Positions 23,400 through 33,900 of a stretch of 64,000 bases of DNA are shown one piece after another. Every line of letters begins with the position of its first letter. The first letter of the stretch is position 1. Made by a program: the position numbers and the translations under genes. Under the pieces are notes generated by a model, which saw nothing but the letters and a program-made list of their open reading frames with translations, searched no databases and was not told the origin of the DNA. The stretch is from positions 434,001 through 498,000 of the forward strand of contig WNNJ02000487.1 in the NCBI GenBank assembly GCA_012934845.2, in the 5' to 3' direction. Origin of the DNA: Pomphorhynchus laevis. Its lineage: Eukaryota; Acanthocephala; Palaeacanthocephala; Echinorhynchida; Pomphorhynchidae.

Positions 23400-24365
23400 T
23401 GCAAGAGGAAAAATGCGGCTTTCGTCTAGGTCGTGGAACAACTGATCAGCTCTTTACTCTTAACTATCCTTGAACGGTCTTGGGAGTTCGCTCAACCGGT
23501 CTACATGTGATTTGTAGATTTGGAGAAGGCGTTCGACCGAGTTCCGCGAGATCAGGGCTGCCCTTTGTATCCACATTTGTTCCTTGTTTACATGGACAAA
23601 ATTACGATATGTGCTGCTTTGACGGATGTCGGTCTTCAGTTCGGTTCCATAAAGATATTATCTCTGCTTTTTGCAGATGACGTTGTCTTGTTAGCTTCTT
23701 GTCCTAAGGACTTACAATGCTCACTAGATCGATTCATGATATAATGTCAAGCGGCAGGGATGTTGGTTGGTACCTCCATGACTGTCTGTATGTTTTTGTC
23801 TCGGATTCATGTGAATGTCATTCCGGATTGGGGAAAAGATTCTTCCTGATGTGGAGGATTTTAAGTACCTTGGATATTGTTTTCGAGAGTTGCAGGAACA
23901 TCAGGGAGATTAAGAAACGGATTTGTGCAGCTGTCGCAGCAATGTGTTCTTTATACAGGTCTGTCGTGGTAAAGCGGAAGTTGAGTCTTCGGGCGAAGCT
24001 TTCGGTTTATCACGCAATCTTCGTCCTATCTTAACCTATGTAATAAGTTTTAGGTTATGACCGAAAGGATAACATCTCGGATACAGGCTACCGAAATGAG
24101 GTTACTTCGTGGTATGACCGGTCTTAGCCTTATAGATAAGGTTATAAATTCGGTCATTCGGGATGGGCTCGTAGTAAAGTCGCTGCTTCTCCACATCGAA
24201 GAAAGTAAGATGAGGTGGCTAAGACACGTTCTGAGGATGTATAGGGATCGCCTTCCCCAGAGGGGTTTCCAGCTGGACTCTCTGGAACGAGACCTCGAGG
24301 TAGACCTCGGTACAGGTGGAGAGATCAAATCTCGAACTGACCGAAGATTGCCTTGGGCTATCTGA
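23400..24365 (+). pseudogene. RTE-like reverse transcriptase and C-terminal region, broken
   Basis: The RT is in short pieces: CGFRLGRGTTDQLFTL near 23410-23460, VDLEKAFDRVPRD near 23515-23550 (motif A), QGCPLYPHLFLVYMDKI near 23550-23610 (motif B), LQFGSIKILSLLFADDVVLLA near 23635-23695 (motif C), EDFKYLGYCF near 23860 and the thumb pieces MCSLYRSVVVKRKLSLRAKLS. The C-terminal region is open at 24057-24365. Domain order is correct and all lesions are internal. The minus-strand frames over 24050-24536 are shadows. Confidence 0.75.
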
Positions 24366-24559
24366 AAGAGAACTTTGGTCTGTCGCCCAGGATCGCGATG
24401 TCTGGAGTAGTTTGATCCGTGCACTGCCTCTACGACCCGACCAGTGATTGACAGGACCAGTGGTTGACAGGATATTGTATATTGTTTGTTTGTTTTTCTT
24501 GTCAATAAATTGTTGTTGTAATAGACTATAATTCATTTAAAAATATAAAAAATGGCTTC

Positions 24560-25295
24560 ACATATCTTAAGCGTCTGAAAAATGTCAATTTGAAGAAAGA
24601 TTAGCAAAATTGTCTGTACACGATCCTAGATTATCTAACTATGCTAATTTTAAGAGTGACGTTGGTAGTATTAGTTCCATCGTTGATAACAATGGATGCA
24701 CTCTAGTTCACGACATTGATATAGCCACTGATTTTGGGTTGTAAATTCCTGGTACCGGTTTCTAACACTCACCTCTAAATGGGTTTATCTTACTGTCGAT
24801 CAATTTATAATGTTATTCGCATGTTTTCTGTTCATGATGTGATAACGGAGCTCAAGAAGCTCAAATCATCTGGTTCTATCTACCCTAATTATCTTCCACA
24901 AATATATTTGAAGAATCTTGCTAACATTGTCGCTGTTTTTTGTATTGGATCTTTATTGCTCCTATCTTGGTCAAGTTCCGAATCTGTGGAAATGCTCTAT
25001 CATAAGGCAGTTATACAATAGAGGGAATCGATGTTCTATGAAAAGAACTTGTGTATCTTGCTGTAAATGGTGAGGTATTGTATTGTATAATCAGCAACTA
25101 CCTAGATACTAATAGGTTATTGTGCCATAATCAACATGGCTTCCGGAAAAATCTCTCGACTGTGACAAATCTTTTGACAGCTTAGGAAAGTTGGGGTTAT
25201 CTAGTAGATGAAGGATTCAATGCCGATGTTGTATTTTTGATTTCTTGAAGGCTTTTGATTTTCTTCGTCATGTTGATTCGTAAAATGCAGGCATT
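24560..25295 (+). pseudogene. CR1-like linker and RT fragment, heavily decayed
   Basis: The start reads KLSVHDPRLSNYANFKSDVG and SIVDNNGCTLVHDIDIATDF, like the CR1 pre-RT linker. Next come HDVITELKKLKSSGSIYPN and YLPQIYLKNLA (24829-24930), the region before RT motif 1. After frame changes, HNQHGFRKNLSTVTNLLT near 25125-25180 and VFLISKAFD-like traces near 25230-25260 represent the following RT motifs. The fragment ends before the YADD position. It is dead and probably old. Confidence 0.6.
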
Positions 25296-25639
25296 GTTTT
25301 TATATATTTTATTTATTACATATTCGTTTATGCTCAGTGTATTTTTTGTTTTTATTCTATTCTTTGATCTAATCGATGTGTAGATGTTTTTTAAAAATGC
25401 ACAAAGTTTAACGGCTACTGATACAATTTCTGATGATGAACACAGTTGTGTTTAAAAATTTGAATAAACCTGTTTCGAGTTTGCTATTGAATTTTTTATT
25501 GTCCAGCTGTTTTTCATTTAATAATAATTTTTTAATAATTATATCATCAAAATCGAATGTGAAGCAGCGAAAACATGTGCGGTGCTTCAAAATATTCAAC
25601 AAAACTCTTAATTTCTAGCGCAATTCCCACCAAACAAAG
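25296..25639. other. AT-rich spacer
   Basis: I see no recognisable element. Overlapping open frames on both strands at 25408-25618 are low-complexity and not convincing. Confidence 0.5.
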
Positions 25640-25698
25640 CAAAGTTAGTGCAGATCGTCTTAATTATTTTGCTTTAATCAGGAAGGGGAACTTCTCCC

Positions 25699-26356
25699 GT
25701 GCCGAAATTAGTCAATATGATGGTTGTTAATTGTCTGCAACCCTTTGAAAGAGGATCTCTATTTGATATTTTTCTCATAGATTTCTCTAAATTATTTAAA
25801 GGTAGAATTATATACAATTCTGTTAAATTTTTCGAGTCTGGAATCAGTATTTCATTTTGTACGAGTGATCTAGCCTCTGAATACTTGGATTATTTTGAAA
25901 AATGCCTTACAAAATATGGTTCAACGACATATAAGCCTATTCAAACCTTCCCTAAAATTATCGAACTTTCCACCTTTCGCAGCGGATGATGATCTAAAAG
26001 ATTTTGAGAATATTTTCAAAATTTACAACGTTCAACCCATTACGGGGAAGAATGGAGATCCACTTCCTGTGACCTTCGGCTCCTCTACAATTGACCAGGC
26101 CCAATGCCCGACCAACAGTAAATGCTTGGTCCCAAAGATGCCTTATATTCAAGGCATACAAACTTTGGGTGCACCGGCCAGTCCGGCAGACTTTGCATAT
26201 GCCTTCATCTCTAAAGTACTCAGAATGACAGATGGTGAGATTTTGAAAATTATAGATGCAAGACCTCAAACCTTTGAAGACAGATTTCAATCACTCATTG
26301 TTTACCTGTTCAAAAGACAGAAGAGTCCGCATCTCCTCCGGCATTCAGTACGTTGA
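25699..26356 (+). pseudogene. I/Jockey-like ORF1 (third copy)
   Basis: Two overlapping frames together cover the protein: MVVNCLQPFERGSLFDIFL and CTSDLASEYLDYFEKCLTKY in the first (25699-25989), then DLKDFENIFKIYNVQPITGK, LVPKMPYIQGIQTL and VLRMTDGEILKI in the second (to 26356). Compared with the first copy, the cysteine cluster has been lost between ITGK and LVPKMP, so the RNA-binding knuckle is missing. A single change of frame near 25980 separates the two halves. Confidence 0.6.
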
Positions 26357-26588
26357 AGTCCAACCCCCCCCCCGGCCTCTAAAAAAAGATATGGGCCTAG
26401 ACAGAGTTTAGCTTCTCTTAAACTATCAAGAAAAGATCTAACTCACTGGGCTATTGCTTCTACGTGAAATGATGACATTGCCTGTGGGGAAGTGTCCTCT
26501 CCTGGTGGTGCGGGGAGTGGGAAGGGCAACCTTCTCTCTTCTCGCTTCTGCTAAGAATGGGCAGTCCCACTCTAGCAAACTTAACACA

Positions 26589-27740
26589 ATGCAAAGTAAT
26601 CAAGAGCCTTTTTCACTGAATATCCTTCAGTGGAATTCGGGAGGTGCTTCTGCCCTTAGCCTTTTATCTGGTAGAGATGCAGATGTTATAGTCCTTCATG
26701 AGACGAGGTATATCCGTCTCTCCCAGGACATTTACTCCTAAGTACATCTACACCCACCATACTATGTACATAACCCCTCCTCACTCATTTTCATCTCGAG
26801 GTCTTTTAACCCTAGTTAAATGCTCCTTAAGATTGCCCTTCCTTTTAAACTATTCTTGTCCAGCCCTATCTTGTTTAGCAATATTACTTGGTAAAAACGA
26901 TAAACGTATCAGTATAGCCAATATCTATATTAGGTCAGGGGAAATTCACAAGAACCGTGAGCTCCTGAACCGTATTTTAGATAGTGGCTATGACATGTAA
27001 CTCGGTGTCTTCAACGACAGAACTGGTCTTTGGATTAATGCAGCGCTCCGCAGAGCTTTGAACAACTACCTTGTTAACAAACCACCGTCCTCCACCTTTA
27101 TCGCTCAACAACTAATTCTCTCCTCGACATATTACTGCTACACAAGATGTGTTTGCTTAAACCCATCTGTACTGAGCAGTCGCGACAACAACAGACCACC
27201 TATAATGATCTAATTCGCTAGCGAATTGAGGAATATTCGTTGCTTAGAAGGAGGCTTCACTTTGATCCCATCAGAGTGGCCATTTTTAGGCAGCGATCCA
27301 ACTCTTCCCTAGAATTGGTAATGAAAGTTTGACCGAATTTAATTCATACTTCTCATCGCAAAGGTGGCATATACAAAATGCTACACCTTCCAAATCTCTC
27401 TGTTTCCGCCAGAGAAGCCCTCTCGAATGAATACTGGAGCTCTAGATATAGGTTCGAGCTGAACATGGATAGGGCGAGCCTTGCTCACCTTTCCCTTCTC
27501 AGTTTTCCTTTTGGAAGATATTCAAGAAAAAGAAGTTTGTCTGCTGGAGAGACCGGCGGTGGGTTGGATTGGGAACATTGTCTTTGACAGAGTTTTGAAA
27601 AAGTAACTATCCCCACACAACTATGTAGCCACTCAATCTCCCCAACCAATCCCGTCCTGGGTGTCTTCAGAAGTAGGAACTTATCTTTTATAGATATCCT
27701 TAACTCCTGGTGTCCACTTTCGGGCACCTCCAAATCCGTC
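26589..27740 (+). pseudogene. I/Jockey-like endonuclease and linker (third copy)
   Basis: It starts MQSNQEPFSLNILQWNSGG, then DADVIVLHETRYIRLSQ (here His replaces the usual Gln before Glu-Thr). The following frame (26698-27000) carries IANIYIRSGEIHKNRELLNR and ends before VFNDRTGLWINAALRR, which is readable next to it. The linker 27378-27587 holds LPNLSVSAREALSNEYWSSRY and FGRYSRKRSLSAG. Several frame changes are present. The uninterrupted stretch at 26905-26950 shows what the hAT split in the second copy. Confidence 0.68.
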
Positions 27741-28029
27741 GCTCCACTATCTTCTCGGGTATGTCAGCTTATGATATCCGATCAAAGACGAGAAGTGGCC
27801 GTCACAATGTTTTAGGCCTCACCATATGATGTAGCCGGCATAAATATTAGTCGTAGAATTTGTTTACCCAAACGTAATCCGGTCTCATGTCCTAAAGACC
27901 TGCGGCCCATTTCGATTCAAAACTCTCTCATCTCCATCTACGAAAAAGCACTTACGCGTAGAATCCACGACCTTTAAGTGGGCGTAACTTGATCCCACTG
28001 AGTTTTCATGGTGTTCTTGGGATATCTCG

Positions 28030-28552
28030 GGATTAGTCTTCTTTTCGAGAGGACGTCCCCTGAGGAAATACCAAGGTTTCTCATGCTCCTCATTTCGCGA
28101 TTACCTAGCATATTCCGCCTCGCTTGAACTCTTCAGGGGGTTAAAAGATCCCGGGTGGTTCAGTCGGAGAGCGGGGTGCTTGATTTGCTGGAGGGCTTAG
28201 ATCCCGCTGGACTTGAGGCCGTAACCAAGTTAAAGAAGCGAACGAATTTTTAACGACTGGCTATTTTCGATTGTATTTTCTCCATGTTTTGTTTTTAATT
28301 ATTTCTTATCAGTTGTTATTTATTAAGAAAACCTTTGTTTATTTAATAATTATATTTAATATTAAGTTACACCGTAATGGTTACCTACAAATGGGTCCAA
28401 ATAATACAATAGCAAATTGACAAAACAGGTTTAAACATTAGTTTTCCCATATTGACTAACACTGGATGTATTCATGTATCAATATATGATTATTAGTGTA
28501 TTATTAAACTGGATTAGTCTTCTTTTCGAGAGGACGTCCCCTGAGGAAATAC
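28030..28552 (+). repeat. 42-bp exact direct repeat, 481 bp apart
   Basis: Bases 28030-28071 and 28511-28552 are identical (GGATTAGTCTTCTTTTCGAG..., ending GAGGAAATAC). The first lies inside the third I/Jockey-like LINE. The second lies after that LINE's end, directly before a CR1-like fragment. The interval holds the LINE's 3' end and a remnant of an RLE LINE 3' UTR. It looks like a repair or template-switch scar, being too long for an ordinary target duplication. Confidence 0.88.
28366..28510 (-). mobile_element. Remnant of an RLE LINE 3' UTR
   Basis: Minus-strand bases 28398-28380 read GGACCCATTTGTAGGTAAC, matching the 3'-UTR motif of copies 2, 9 and 10. It sits at the TAA-rich tail of the I/Jockey-like LINE, in the orientation expected for an RLE insertion there. 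No coding part remains, and the rest of the interval to 28510 is unassigned. Confidence 0.5.
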
Positions 28553-28586
28553 AGTTTTTACAATTCTTCCAGTTTTAAGTTAATTT

Positions 28587-29128
28587 ACAATGCTTATGTC
28601 TTATCTTTAATGAGATACGCTTCACCTGCCTGTCACCCTCAAACTACGACAGAGATGAACATGTACGAATCCATATTACGCAAGGCCACACATCTTGTGC
28701 CCAGCCAACGCAAGCTCTCATTCATTTTTCGACTTCACGCACTTGGTGTGACCACAGTGAAGAAATCTTTAAAGTCATCTGATTTAATGTTTGTGTGGAC
28801 AGCGCTTAATGTTCAAAAAGGGCAGAGGGAACATGTTTGTCTCAAACTGTTCGAACTTCGAAATTCAAACACATTGAGGGGACATCACCTCACGTTAAAG
28901 ACCCACATTCGTCCACGAAGAAGATTTAACACAATTGTCAACCGAACGTGGAAAAGCTGGAATAAGCTACCAAGTCAAGTGGTTTCGGCCTCCAGTATTT
29001 TGTCCTTCAAGAGAAATCTGAAGAATGTACTAACTTAAAACAATCGGATTTTCATTGATATATTTTTTTAACCCTGTACCCAGCCTGTACGAGCTCTACG
29101 CTCTTTTGCTGCTGTTGTATTTAATAAT
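28587..29128 (+). pseudogene. CR1-like LINE 3' fragment, twin of the one at 60.60-61.13 kb
   Basis: The open frame 28610-29038 (142 codons) reads MRYASPACHPQ, ESILRKATHLVPSQRKLSFI, LKSSDLMFVWTALNVQKGQ and FNTIVNRTWKSWNKLPSQ, the C-terminus of a CR1-type RT protein. The non-coding end has CTGTACCCAGCCTGTACGAG and a tail TTGTATTTAATAAT (29115-29128). The fragment at 60.60-61.13 kb on the opposite strand differs by only a few bases and has the same 5' truncation point and the same tail junction with an RLE LINE. This copy carries the target in which RLE copy 2 sits. Confidence 0.85.
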
Positions 29129-29955
29129 TTTTTTTTTTTAAAACCAATATTAATACAATTAAAAATTACAATCATAAAGTTACCCGCAAATGGGCCCTAA
29201 TATAAACATTAAATTTAAGACTTCATTAAAATCTCAGCTATCCGTAGCGGATCCACGACTAATTATCTCCGAATGGATTTGCTGTCCGTGCTCGAACCGG
29301 TGAAATGCAGAGCGGGGGCTGCGAAGACACATAGAAGTTGATCGCGCAAGGGAGAAACTTATCCTTCGTCGGATAAGTGCGATACACGTCGCATAGTCTA
29401 TTTCGCGCTTATTGGCCAACATCCTGGCTAATGCCTTCAGAACGCAATCTCCGGTCTTACCAACGCCTCCAGACGATGAAAACACTATCGGTGTGAATTG
29501 GGCCCTCTCCACAGTTACAATACGTTCAAGGTAACGGGCGTTTTTGCGCGACTCGTGATAGTTGTGGACTGATGAAGGCGATCTCTCAGAATAAGAAGCA
29601 GCATGACAATTGAATATAGCGACGTCCATAAAGACGCGCTCGCTTCGTCTTCCGAACAGACCTGTGCACACGACATCAAGTCTCGCTTCACTATCACGTG
29701 AAGTTGTAGCTGACTCGAACTGAATGGAGGGATCTATAGGACTCAGCACGGGCTCAATTGCGACACACGGAGTGACTTCAGTCAAAAGGTTGGCAAGTGT
29801 GTCACGTATTAGGTTATGCCTTATGATTGTGAGTGCGCCTCTACCGCACGAGAGCGAGTGAACTGTGCTATTCTCAGTACCACAACTACAATGCGCAGGT
29901 GCATCCGTAGGTGTTAGTCCATATTGTATTTAATAATAATATTGTATTTAATAAT
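29115..29955. repeat. Target-site duplication TTGTATTTAATAAT around RLE copy 2
   Basis: Identical 14-mers lie at 29115-29128, 29924-29937 and 29942-29955. The first is the tail of the CR1-like fragment; the second directly follows the 5' end of RLE copy 2; the third is a tandem repeat of the second. This fits insertion of copy 2 into a CR1 tail, with a further duplication or a second insertion (copy 3) at the same place. Confidence 0.8.
29129..29923 (-). pseudogene. RLE LINE copy 2, C-terminal fragment
   Basis: From 29920 leftward it reads the zinc motif CSCGTENSTVHSLSCGRGAL and IRHNLIRDTLANLL, then from 29785 EPVLSPIDPSIQFES, the RLE core EARLDVVCTGLFGRRSERVF, FMDVAIFNCHAASYS, YHESRKNARYLERI and FTPIVFSSSGG, and a terminal RSTSMCLRSPRSAF. 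The RT is missing (5' truncation at 29923). The 3' UTR has the GGGCCCATTTGCGGGTAAC motif at 29197-29179 and an A-rich tail at about 29145-29129. What remains is open. It is flanked by TTGTATTTAATAAT on both sides. Confidence 0.85.
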
Positions 29956-29966
29956 AATAATAATAA

Positions 29967-30830
29967 TTTTTTTATTTTTTTTTTGAGAATAATTTTTTTA
30001 TAAGAACTCCAAAATGTACAAACAAACACAAAAAAAACGTGATGCGTCAAATAATTTAAAAGAATATTGTACGTTTTTTCATTTAGCGCGCAGGGCGATT
30101 GCGAGCAGAACGGGCACCCCGAACGCATAAAGAAATTGAGCGAGCCAGTTGTATGCCAATCGTTGACCGAAGACGTGTCAATTCCTCTGCATATGTGTGT
30201 CTTTTTCTAATTGCCAATTTACGAGCAATGCGCTGAATTATCGTGACCGACGATTTACTTTCACCACCAAAACAAGAAAACACCAATGGCGCAAAGTTTG
30301 CCCTCTCTATTAGTATGACTCTCTCTTGATACTTTGCGATTTTTCGCTTTTCGTGGAATTCAAAGGCGGACGTTGTTGACTTCGAGAGGTTGGACGGCGC
30401 GAATGCGTTGAATACGCATGTGTCGAATAAAGTTCGCTCAGAACGACCTCCGTAAAATCCATAGCAAGCAATGTCTAAACGTGCTTCATGATCTCTAGAA
30501 GTGCTTGTGCGCTCGAACACGATACTATGATGTACTGATTTCAAAGCTGGTTCTGTCTGGACATTATCGCAAATTTCGGTCATGGTATTGGATAATATAT
30601 CACGAATCAAATCGTGTCTAATCGAAGGATGACCTCCAGTTGGACAAGTTAGTGAGTGTGCCAGTGATGTTCGTTCACCGCATGGGCAATGTAAGGGAAC
30701 ATCGCAAGACAGTCTATTGTACCGAGCTCCAATTGCATCCCGAAATTCCATATTATTAAGACGAGTACAACGGTCATTTGTAGGATACGTGGATAGCCAT
30801 GAGGAAGCACCCTTGACTTGTAATAATAAT
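29967..30830 (-). pseudogene. RLE LINE copy 3, C-terminal fragment
   Basis: The open frame enters from the A/T-rich junction near 30820 and reads VKGASSWLSTYPTND, the zinc motif CPCGERTSLAHSLTC, GGHPSIRHDLIRDIL, the RLE (EARLDIACYGFYGGRSERTL, FDTCVFNAFAPSNL, HEKRKIAKYQERV, NFAPLVFSCFGG) and ends SARNRPAR at 30083. The open frame formally runs 30083-30898, but its first 25 codons are junction sequence. It is close to copies 4 and 6 in sequence. It is 5' truncated before the RT, with (TAA)n or TTAATAATAA on both sides. Confidence 0.85.
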
Positions 30831-30922
30831 AATATATTAATAATAATTTTTTTTTTATTTTTTTTTAATAATTGATTTTTTTTGAAAAAAAAAAACAAAC
30901 AAATATAGTTATACTATAAATT

Positions 30923-33900
30923 TTAGTTCATTGAGTTTGCAGGTCGATGTCGAGCAGAACGAGGACCGCGAATACACATCGAAATTGAACGAGCCAACTG
31001 AATTCCAATCTTTGACCGTAATTTTGTCAATTCTTCTGAGTAGGAATGATTGTTTTTTATTGCCATCTTCTGTGCAATTCTCTGAATTAATTGTGCAGAT
31101 GATTTTACTGCTCCACCGAAACATGATAACACGATAGGTGCGAAATTCGCCCTCTCTATGGCAGTTACTCTCTCTTGATACTTAGCGAATTTACGTGTTT
31201 CGTGATATGTAAAAGCAGCCCCAGCGGATTTCGAAAGGTTGGACGGAGCGAAAACGTTAAAAACGCAAGTATCAAATAAAGTTCGCTCAGAACGACTTCC
31301 ATAAAAACCACAGCAGGCGATATCCAAACGCGCATCATGAGCGCGAGATGTAGATATGCGCTCGAAATGAATACTAGAATTTACTGGCAGTAGTGTTGGC
31401 TCTTTTTGCACATTATCACATATTTCTGTCAAGGTTTTAGAAAATATATCACGAATTGAATCATGTCTTATCGATGGATGACCTCCGGTGGGACAGGTAA
31501 GTGAGTGAGCCAGAGAATTATGTTCACCGCAGGGGCAATGAGAGGGCGCGTCTAGTGGTAGTCTATGATATCGAGCTGCAAGTGCGTCACGAAATTCTAC
31601 ATTGCTAACTCGAGTCCAGCGATCACTCGTAGGATATGTGGAGAGCCATGACGAGGCACCTTTGACTTGTAGATGTTCCATAATACGTAACAAATTGTCA
31701 CCAACATTAGCTACTCGATCTCTAAGCAATGACTTTTGAATATCAATCTTTGAAGTGCCTATAAGGGCAATGCGTTTGGATTGTTCAGTCCTTAAGTCCA
31801 CACCGTATAAGCCATTTAAATAAGGAGTGCATATATCTTTTGAGCTTTTAAACTCTTCTATCGCAGTAAAACGTGGGTCAGCAATACCTAGACCACCTAG
31901 TCTTATCGGAAGGGTAAATAACGGCCATAAATAATCGTCGTCAGGCAATTTCAAATTAAAAAGCTTATCAAAACGCTTCTGAATGGTGTCATAGAGATCA
32001 TCGAAACTACCAATTGAACAGTTTGTGGTTCTTTGCAAGTGAATCCATTTATGCTGAAGCGATCTGGTCATACTAGTATAGCTTATCTGCAAATCAAGAA
32101 TACCCACGTCAGCAAGACGATTTACTAATGAGCAATAATTAGAGATCTTTTGTTCCGTAGTTTTATTTATATAATCATCTGTTCCAATAGGAGCACCGAG
32201 TACTAACGTGCCATCGACAACAATGTCGATTCCCGTTTCATTAAAAAGTTTGCGGGTACTATCTGCATTTTCGGGACTAGTTAGTAGAACGCATTTGTTG
32301 CTGTTGACATGAAATCCGAAAGCACGGCCGTAGTCACACAAGAATTTGAAAGCCTTGTAAATTTGCACAGGTTCGCCGATTAAATTGCCATCATCCGCGT
32401 ACCAGAATTGGTTGATGTTAGGAAACTCCTCAGTAATGTTCAACAATAATGGCAGGGTTGCTACGGCAAAAGCTGGCATAGCAAGTACATCACCTTGCGT
32501 AAATCCCTCTTGGGATTTGATGAAACTATCACCAGTTGAAAAATTTGAAGGGTTATCGTAAAAATTGTGTAGTATAGTAGACATAGAGGGACAAATGCGT
32601 GATATATTAGCGAGAGCTGCCTTTCGATTTATTCTGTTAAATGCATTATCTGCATCAACAGTGAGAAGAACTGCATCAGGATCTTTTAACAGGCATTCGC
32701 GAACTGCGTGCGTGACGCACTCCACTCCAGCTCGTTGACCAGCGCACATTTGCAACCGTCCGCACACTTCTTGAATATCATTGGAAATTATAGAAAGAAT
32801 GGCTTTCGACATTATTCTCCTACTAACGTCGCCAATACCAATAGGCCTTATTCCCGATTTTTTGGATAAGGCTATTAATCTGCTTGAAGCCAATACATTT
32901 ATAACATTAGTAGGCATAAGCTCAGTAGCTAAAGATTTTGCGAACGTTGACAAAACTTTAGTCAATTCAGCAGATTCGTGACCAAACTTAGTTAACATCT
33001 GTAGCCATGACTGTGCATCGATGCCGGAGGGACCTGCTCCACCTTTAACACGTTTAGCCATACGAATTATCAATTCACTATCGATTGAATCAAAAATCAC
33101 AGGGTGAAAATTTGGAACTGTGATTGGGAAAGACCAGTTAACAGCATGAGGAACTAATGGGCTCGGTACAGGGTGCTTGTCGAGTAATAATTCTCGAACA
33201 GTTTTAGAACCAATCACATCATCTGGTTGCAAAGGAACGCCATCATAAGAATCGTTGTCTAGAAGATGCATTGCTGTGTTCAGTCGACAGCTTTCAACTA
33301 ATGAGACGAATTTTTTGCGCCAATCTCTTGACTTCGAAGGTTGAATTTTTAAGGCTTTCATATTTTGAAGGGCCGAGGCTTCAGCGTATAATCCAGCATA
33401 GTCATTATCGAACCACATGTCCAATCGTCGGGATAAAGTTGATTTCAATGATTTGGGAGATTGACGAAAATTACGTTGAAGAATAAGATGTCCAAAGATG
33501 ATGTACTTAGTAAAAGTTTCCGAATTAGTGAGAGAATCCCTAAATATGCGTGCAAGTTCTGATATAAATTGTTTGGACTCTGAACATTTTGGAAGTCGAA
33601 ATAAGTTGGGTTTCCATTGTATGACGATCGAGAATATATCCTGTATAGACAATACATCGAACTCTTGACGAGTATTCATTGTGTAATTTATATTTATATG
33701 GTTGTTAAGAGGACAATGCCGATGATCAGAGTTTTCACAATCTGAATTCGGTTTACTCAATATGGATATAGCAATATTATTGGAAGCTGTTGCGGAGCAA
33801 TTTACTTCACGATTGGAACAATTCACAGCTGAGCAATTCAAGCATAAGATATTCTGCTTAGCACATCGACATCCTTTACATTTAGCATTCGGGCCGTTGC

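Larger units (their letters stand above)
21780..24535 (+). mobile_element. RTE-like LINE, decayed, close in motif to a fish-type RTE family
   Basis: It begins near 21795 with CLYVGTLNV in a broken frame. The endonuclease part is open at 22115-22525 (VILGDLYAHVS, TWHQDSLSQRSMIDFVIVSS, DTRVKREG). The linker and RT continue in pieces: FRLGRGTTDQLFTL, VDLEKAFDRVP, QGCPLYPHLF, SLLFADDVVLLAS and RRICAAVAAMCSLYRSVVVKRKLS. The C-terminus is at 24057-24300 (MTERITSRIQATEMRLLRG, KSLLLHIEESKMRWLRHVLR). The 3' end is near 24530 after TTGTTTGTTTGTTTTTCTTGTCAATAAATTG. These motifs are ones I associate with RTE families common in fish. Multiple frame changes make it dead. Confidence 0.8.
25640..28365 (+). 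mobile_element. I/Jockey-like LINE, third copy, RT core deleted
   Basis: ORF1 lies at 25699-26356 (ISFCTSDLASEYLDYFEKCL; SKVLRMTDGEILKIIDAR). The endonuclease starts at 26589 (MQSNQEPF, ILQWNSGGASALSL, IVLHETRYIRL) and continues in shifted frames to about 27010. The linker is at 27378-27590 (LPNLSVSAREALSNEYWSSRY). The RT fingers are at about 27840-28010, ending at GVTLSH..FHG. There the sequence jumps straight to the 3' part (GLVFFSRGRPLRKYQGFS), so about 0.9 kb carrying motifs A to C is missing. The 3' UTR ends in TTTAATAATTATATTTAATATT near 28365. Confidence 0.8.

Noticed and set aside
24050-24536. Minus-strand open frames as genes
   Set aside because: They mirror the RTE-like C-terminus on the plus strand and show only Arg/Ser-rich composition.
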